Assembly: GCA_029051445.1 (NCBI GenBank)
Contig: JAIDKP010000040.1
Location: 1 to 10,765 of the forward strand
Reading direction: 5' to 3'
Source of the DNA: Muribaculaceae bacterium
GTDB taxonomy: Bacteria; Bacteroidota; Bacteroidia; Bacteroidales; Muribaculaceae
Length of the DNA stretch: 10,765 nt
This document shows, in pieces, positions 6,667 through 10,765 of the stretch. The position numbers and the translations under genes were made by a program. Below the pieces are notes generated by a model. That model saw only the letters and a program-made list of their open reading frames with translations. It made no database searches and was not told the DNA's origin. The stretch's first letter is position 1, and every line of letters starts with the position of its first letter.

Positions 6667-7892
6667 GTATGGCGATTGTCTGGGCGGGGATAGTGGCAGC
6701 GGCTGTAATAGTCTGGCTTGTCTGGCGGCTGAACGCAGCGACGCGCCGGACGCGTGAGGCGACTGACCAACTGATAGAAGCACTTGAGAACGGTGACGCA
6801 TTGGATGTGCCGCGTGTGGCAGACAGAACTGTCGAAGGAAATCTTGAGGCAATAAGGAAAATGCTTCTTGCGCTGCGTGCCGAAAGTTCGTCGCGCGATC
6901 GCTTTCTGAACATGGTGCTTGAGAGATCGTCGACCGGTATTGTGGTCTTCAGATGCAGTGACGGGCGTGCGCTTATGAGCAATCGCGCGGCGCTGAGACT
7001 TCTCGGCCGCAGTGTGGTCACTTCAGTAAGGCAGTTTGCGGGAAGCCGCCTGGGGCAGCTTCTTGAGGGGAAGGAGCGCACGACTGCCGGCGGAGAGGTG
7101 ATGACGCTGGAAAACAGTCTGGCTATCGTATGTGTTACGGGGTTTGAAGATCAGGGTGATGAATACATTATGCTGACTCTTGACGATGCGACCTCGGCTG
7201 TGGCTGACCGCGACATGGAGTCTTGGATGCGTTTCTCCAAGGTGGTTGTGCATGAGCTTAACAATGCTCTCATGCCTATAATGTCGCTTGCAGGAAATGT
7301 GCTTGACTCTCCGGAAGGCGAATCGTTGTCTGATAGTATGCGGCAACAGATGATGACGATAGTGAGTGCGTCGGATTATCTGAGGAATTTCGTCAATTCA
7401 TACAGGCATCTGACTCATCTGCCCGATCCTGCTCCAAAGGCGTTTCTGCTTCGTGATTTCCTGACACGATGCGTCAATCTGGTATATTGTATCGTCGATA
7501 GCGACGATGGTGTAAAGAGTGTGATTGATGTCGATATTTCAGGAAATGAGGATGTGATGGTCTACAGTGACGAGGGTATGCTCAGTCAGGCGATCGTGAA
7601 TCTTCTGAAGAATGCTGTGGAAAACTGCTGCCATGTAGCCGATGGGGGGAGGGTGACTCTGAAGGGCAGGCTTCAGGACGACGAGTCGTTGAGGATCGAG
7701 ATCTCGGACAATGGACCTGATATACCGGAAGAAGTCTCGGACAAGATTTTCATACCATTTTTCACTACTAAACCTAATGGTAGCGGTATAGGGCTGGCTC
7801 TGTCAAGGCAATTGCTGCGGCGAAACGGTGGTGCAAGTCTGGAGCTTGTGCGCCGCACTCCGCATCCGACGTTCAGAATTGTTATTCCGTGA
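6663..7892 (+). CDS. Sensor histidine kinase, NtrY-like, partner of the upstream regulator
   Basis: This 409-residue kinase has one membrane helix at its N-terminus (about 4-22) and essentially no extracytoplasmic domain. A linker (about 23-80) and a PAS-like segment (about 83-180) follow. The dimerisation/phospho-acceptor motif VHELNN has His197, and the catalytic domain has an N box NLLKNAVE at 313-320, DNG at 349-351 and the lid GSGIGLAL at 373-380. All residues needed for autophosphorylation appear present. The ATG overlaps the regulator stop in ATGA, so the two are co-translated and form a two-component pair. The signal is probably read inside the cell, within the membrane or through a partner protein, because no external sensor is visible. 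The last 11 bases overlap the convergent lipB end. Confidence 0.92.
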   Translation: MSMAIVWAGIVAAAVIVWLVWRLNAATRRTREATDQLIEALENGDALDVPRVADRTVEGNLEAIRKMLLALRAESSSRDRFLNMVLERSSTGIVVFRCSDGRALMSNRAALRLLGRSVVTSVRQFAGSRLGQLLEGKERTTAGGEVMTLENSLAIVCVTGFEDQGDEYIMLTLDDATSAVADRDMESWMRFSKVVVHELNNALMPIMSLAGNVLDSPEGESLSDSMRQQMMTIVSASDYLRNFVNSYRHLTHLPDPAPKAFLLRDFLTRCVNLVYCIVDSDDGVKSVIDVDISGNEDVMVYSDEGMLSQAIVNLLKNAVENCCHVADGGRVTLKGRLQDDESLRIEISDNGPDIPEEVSDKIFIPFFTTKPNGSGIGLALSRQLLRRNGGASLELVRRTPHPTFRIVIP

Positions 7893-8532
7893 GATTTACG
7901 GTAAGCCGTTCGGACAGGATATCGGCCACGTGGTCTAAGTCGGGTGTATTGCCTGTTTCATCCATAATGGATGTGACGCCTTTGGTGATGAACCCGCATG
8001 GGTTTATGAGGCGGAACCAGTCGAGGTCGGTGTTGACGTTGAGTGCGAGACCGTGCATTGTGACTCCGTGGGAGACCTTGACACCGATGGCGCATATTTT
8101 GCGCTCGGCGTCAGTGTCGATGCCGCACCAGACTCCCGTGGCATCCTCGACGCGACCCGATTTGATGCCGAATGCAGCGCATGTGTCGATGACCGACTGC
8201 TCGAGGCGGCTTACGTAGGATTTGACTCCGTAATGCCTGTCGCGCAGTCGTAATATGGGATATGCTACCAGTTGTCCCGGTCCATGAAATGTGATGTCAC
8301 CTCCCCGCTCGACGCGTATTATCTCTGCCCCCCGGCTTTGCAGCAGCTCTTCGGAGGCAAGCATGTTTGAGGCATTGCCATGAAACCCGAGTGTGAAAAC
8401 GGGAGAGTGCTCGACGAGTAGTATGGTTTCGGGCACAATACCTTTGTCGACCTGTTCAAGAAACCGGTGCTGCATATCCCATCCATCGCGATAGGGGAGA
8501 AGTCCTTGAATACGTCTGATCTCAATGGACAT
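7882..8532 (-). CDS. lipB: Octanoyl-[acyl carrier protein]:protein N-octanoyltransferase
   Basis: LipB moves the octanoyl group from acyl carrier protein to a lysine of lipoyl-dependent proteins (GcvH, 2-oxoacid dehydrogenase E2), the first step of lipoate synthesis in the cytoplasm. The 216-residue protein has the family core RGGDITFHGPGQLVAYP at 76-92, Lys145 in KICAIG, MHGLALNVN at 159-167, and the catalytic Cys179 in INPCG. Lys145 and Cys179 correspond to the catalytic Lys/Cys pair of E. coli LipB. The ATG lies inside the end of lipA (11-base overlap), which fixes the start and suggests translational coupling. Its 3' end overlaps the convergent kinase gene by 11 bases. Confidence 0.96.
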   Translation of the reverse strand: MSIEIRRIQGLLPYRDGWDMQHRFLEQVDKGIVPETILLVEHSPVFTLGFHGNASNMLASEELLQSRGAEIIRVERGGDITFHGPGQLVAYPILRLRDRHYGVKSYVSRLEQSVIDTCAAFGIKSGRVEDATGVWCGIDTDAERKICAIGVKVSHGVTMHGLALNVNTDLDWFRLINPCGFITKGVTSIMDETGNTPDLDHVADILSERLTVNLTE

Positions 8533-9385
8533 GTCGCTCGGCGTGGTAGCTGCTTCTTACAAAAGGTGAGCTTTCGATATGCCGGAAGCCTTTTTCAATA
8601 CCTGCAAGTCGGTATTGCTCGAAAGTCTCAGGGGTGATGTAGGCTTTGACAGGATAGTGTGCGCGAGATGGCTGGAGGTACTGGCCTATTGTCATCACCT
8701 CGCATCCTATGGCCATGAGGTCGTCCATTGTCTGTAGTATCTCGTCGGGTGTCTCGCCGAGTCCGAGCATTATGCCGGACTTGGTGCGTATGCCGTTTTT
8801 TGCAATGTGTGCAAGCACAGCGAGCGACCTGTCGTAGGTTGCCGAGCAGCGGACTTCGGGCGTGAGACGGCGCACGGTCTCGAGGTTGTGCGATATGACA
8901 TCGGGACGCTCGGCGATAATTATGTCTATGAGTTCGGTCTTGCCCTGAAAGTCGGGGATAAGAGTCTCAAGGGTGACACCGGAGCATTGTGTGCGTATCG
9001 CTCTGATTAGTGTGGCCCAGTGTCGAGCTCCTCCGTCGGGGAGGTCGTCCCGGTCGACCGATGTGACAACTGCGTGTTTCAGTCCAAGTTCTCTTATCGA
9101 ACGCACTATGTTGTCGATTTCGGCCGGATCGGGGGGTGTGCCCGGTCGGCCTGTCTTGACTGCGCAAAAGCGGCATGCGCGCGTGCATGTGTCGCCCCCA
9201 ATCATAAAAGTGGCGGTGCCGGCACACCAGCACTCGCCACGATTGGGACACATTCCGCTTGAGCAGATTGTGTTAATGTTTCTGCCGGCAAGCATCTGCC
9301 GGATTTTTCCCGACTTGATTGCGTCGGGCAACTTGATGCGCAGCCACTCAGGTTTGCGCATGTAGTTTTCTGTTTTGTCGACCAT
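8522..9385 (-). CDS. lipA: Lipoyl synthase (radical SAM)
   Basis: LipA inserts two sulfur atoms at C6 and C8 of protein-bound octanoyl groups, completing the lipoyl cofactor made with LipB. The 287-residue protein has both iron-sulfur sites: the auxiliary cluster Cys41, Cys46, Cys52 (CSSGMCPNRGEC) and the radical SAM CxxxCxxC Cys67, Cys71, Cys74 (CTRACRFC). Other family features are TSVDRDDLPDGGA at 108-120, ISHNLETV at 164-171 and the C-terminal RSSYHA at 277-282, which carries the Ser ligand of the auxiliary cluster. The ATG at 9385 gives the usual N-terminal length, with Met9 as an alternative. It is downstream of rng on the same strand with a 73-base gap and overlaps lipB, so an operon is likely. 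Confidence 0.97.
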   Translation of the reverse strand: MVDKTENYMRKPEWLRIKLPDAIKSGKIRQMLAGRNINTICSSGMCPNRGECWCAGTATFMIGGDTCTRACRFCAVKTGRPGTPPDPAEIDNIVRSIRELGLKHAVVTSVDRDDLPDGGARHWATLIRAIRTQCSGVTLETLIPDFQGKTELIDIIIAERPDVISHNLETVRRLTPEVRCSATYDRSLAVLAHIAKNGIRTKSGIMLGLGETPDEILQTMDDLMAIGCEVMTIGQYLQPSRAHYPVKAYITPETFEQYRLAGIEKGFRHIESSPFVRSSYHAERHVH

Positions 9386-9398
9386 TTTATAGACTTAA

Positions 9399-9449
9399 AG
9401 CGGACGTGTCTTTGGGTTTAAGGAGAGAGTGGACGGCAAAAGTCCGCTC
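9399..9449. repeat. Competing inverted repeats in the rng-lipA gap
   Basis: The arm GTCCGCT at 9442-9448 can pair with AGCGGAC at 9399-9405 (seven perfect pairs, 36-base gap). It can also pair with a nearer arm: 9427-9434 with 9442-9449 gives eight pairs around the 7-base loop GGCAAAA on the plus strand, one of them G-T; in minus-strand RNA that position is a C-A mismatch. The two foldings are mutually exclusive. In transcripts running from rng into lipA this could be a processing, attenuation or stabilising element. No T-run follows, so it is not a typical intrinsic terminator. Confidence 0.35.
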
Positions 9450-9458
9450 AAGTAAGAG

Positions 9459-10765
9459 TCATTCGTCGTTTGGATTGTTGCCTCGGTTCCTGGCTTTGTT
9501 TTTGGTTTTCGTAGCAGCCGATGCCATGTCTTTTTCCTCTTTGAGGTCAATTTCATTTCTGTGGCTGTCTATCACCCTGTACTGCAGATATGCGAGAGAC
9601 TGATCAGGCATTATCTTGAAGTTCCTTCCAAGTTCCATGCGCCATTTGCGATAGAGCGAGGTGAGCAGTCCTTTTTTGATGTAGGCATCGACAAAAGGAT
9701 GCACGTACATAACGAAGTTCCGCTGCTTCAGGTCATTGACCAGATAATCAAGTTTCTCTTTGAGTGTATCGGTAAACAGAAGCGACGGTTGTATCTCGCC
9801 TTTTCCAAAACATGAGGGGCAGCTTTCGGTCGTGACGATGTCAAGTGCCGGCCTGACACGCTGACGTGTGATCTGCATAAGGCCGAATTTGCTAAGCGGC
9901 AGGATGTTGTGTCTTGCCCTGTCGTTTGCCATGACTTCTTTCATGTGATCGAACAGGGCTTGTCGGTGCTCCTGTTTTGCCATGTCTATAAAGTCGATCA
10001 CGATAATGCCTCCCATGTCCCGCAACCGTAGCTGTCGCGCTATCTCGTCAGCAGCTCTCAGGTTAACCTCGAGTGCGTTTGACTCCTGATCGCTTGACGC
10101 TTTCGACCTGTTTCCAGAGTTTACGTCTATGACATGCAGTGCTTCGGTCGATTCGATGATTATGTAGGCTCCGCTTCTGAATGATACAGTCTTCCCAAAT
10201 GAAGACTTGATCTGCCTTGTTATTCCGAATTTGTCGAAAATAGGCTCCTGCGCAGTGTATTCCTTAACGATGTCGCGACTTTCGGGCGCAATGATTGAAA
10301 CGTAGTTCCTGATCTGTTGCGTTATTTCCGGGTCGTTGACATAGATGTCCTGAAATGATGTCGAGAAGATGTCGCGCAACGCAGTAACGATGCGGCTTTC
10401 TTCTTCAAATACCAACGCCGGTGCGCTGACTTTCTGGGCTTTTGCTAACGCGTCTTCCCAGCATTTCATGAGCGCTTTAAGCTCGGTGTTGAGTTCTGCG
10501 ACTTTTTTGCCTTCGGCAGAAGTCCTTACAATTATACCAAAGTTCTTTGGCTTAATGCTTCCAAGAAGCTGTCTCAGCCTTGTGCGCTCTTCTCCTGATT
10601 TGATTTTCTGCGAGACTGAGATTTTGTCGCTGAACGGCATCAGTACGAGGTATCTTCCGGTCAGTGATATTTCGGTTGTCAGTCTCGGGCCTTTGGACGA
10701 GATCGGCTCTTTTACAATCTGTACGAGCAGTTCCTGTCCCGGAGATAGTACATCGGCAATAGCTC
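9459..10765 (-). CDS. rng: Ribonuclease G/E family endoribonuclease (partial, N-terminus outside window)
   Basis: This endoribonuclease acts in rRNA maturation and mRNA decay. The frame stays open to the window edge: 41 codons before the Met at 10640 encode the end of an S1-type RNA-binding domain (GQELLVQIVKEP, LTTEISLTGRYLVLMP). That Met is therefore internal, and 434 residues are visible. Counting from it, the catalytic metal-binding Asp residues are Asp172 in HVIDVNSGNR and Asp216 in IIVIDFID. The zinc-link CPSC is at 274-277, matching the RNase E Cys pair that joins subunits. The protein ends in a short Lys/Asn-rich tail after about residue 370 and lacks the long RNase E degradosome-scaffold region, so it is RNase G-like. 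Roughly the first 80-100 residues are missing. lipA and lipB follow on the same strand. Confidence 0.95.
   Translation of the reverse strand, partial: AIADVLSPGQELLVQIVKEPISSKGPRLTTEISLTGRYLVLMPFSDKISVSQKIKSGEERTRLRQLLGSIKPKNFGIIVRTSAEGKKVAELNTELKALMKCWEDALAKAQKVSAPALVFEEESRIVTALRDIFSTSFQDIYVNDPEITQQIRNYVSIIAPESRDIVKEYTAQEPIFDKFGITRQIKSSFGKTVSFRSGAYIIIESTEALHVIDVNSGNRSKASSDQESNALEVNLRAADEIARQLRLRDMGGIIVIDFIDMAKQEHRQALFDHMKEVMANDRARHNILPLSKFGLMQITRQRVRPALDIVTTESCPSCFGKGEIQPSLLFTDTLKEKLDYLVNDLKQRNFVMYVHPFVDAYIKKGLLTSLYRKWRMELGRNFKIMPDQSLAYLQYRVIDSHRNEIDLKEEKDMASAATKTKNKARNRGNNPNDE

Noticed and set aside
10638..10640. Met at 10640 as the start of the ribonuclease gene
   Set aside because: The frame continues open to the window edge and encodes S1-domain sequence, so this Met is internal.

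Overview
The window reads as Bacteroidota chromosome, most likely order Bacteroidales and perhaps Muribaculaceae-like. This rests on protein style: an NtrC-type regulator/kinase pair beside an FtsX-type ABC permease of about 770 residues, little Shine-Dalgarno signal, A-rich leaders, and a Bacteroidota-type TAnnTTTG element. No tRNA, rRNA, insertion sequence, CRISPR array or phage gene is visible. Coding density is high, and the only long AT-rich gap is 5119-5334.

Left part, plus strand: the window opens in the last codons of rpoN (sigma-54), recognisable from its RpoN box. Its stop overlaps the start of a PAP2-superfamily membrane protein. Then come purE (purine synthesis) and a short-chain dehydrogenase that starts with GTG. 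A strong hairpin at 2054-2089 separates this group from the convergent genes that follow.

Middle part: a minus-strand pair encodes an FtsX/MacB-type ABC permease and its ATPase. Divergent from it, on the plus strand, lie a sigma-54-activating response regulator (receiver, AAA+, Fis-type HTH) and an overlapping NtrY-like histidine kinase. The gap between them looks like a compact sigma-54 control region. It holds a near-consensus sigma-54 promoter facing the permease (TGGCACG-N4-TTGT), a dyad TTGTCAA-N5-TTGACAA with further half-sites about 80-90 bases from each predicted start, and a weaker sigma-54-like site facing the regulator. The simplest reading is that the kinase/regulator pair switches on the ABC transporter, and possibly itself, through sigma-54, whose gene ends about 5 kb away.

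Right part, minus strand: rng (ribonuclease G, N-terminus cut by the window edge), then lipA and lipB. The last two overlap by 11 bases and make the lipoyl cofactor. lipB ends tail-to-tail inside the end of the kinase gene. The short rng-lipA gap contains arms that can pair in two alternative ways.

The genes are mostly familiar families. The part most worth testing is the sigma-54 regulatory circuit.
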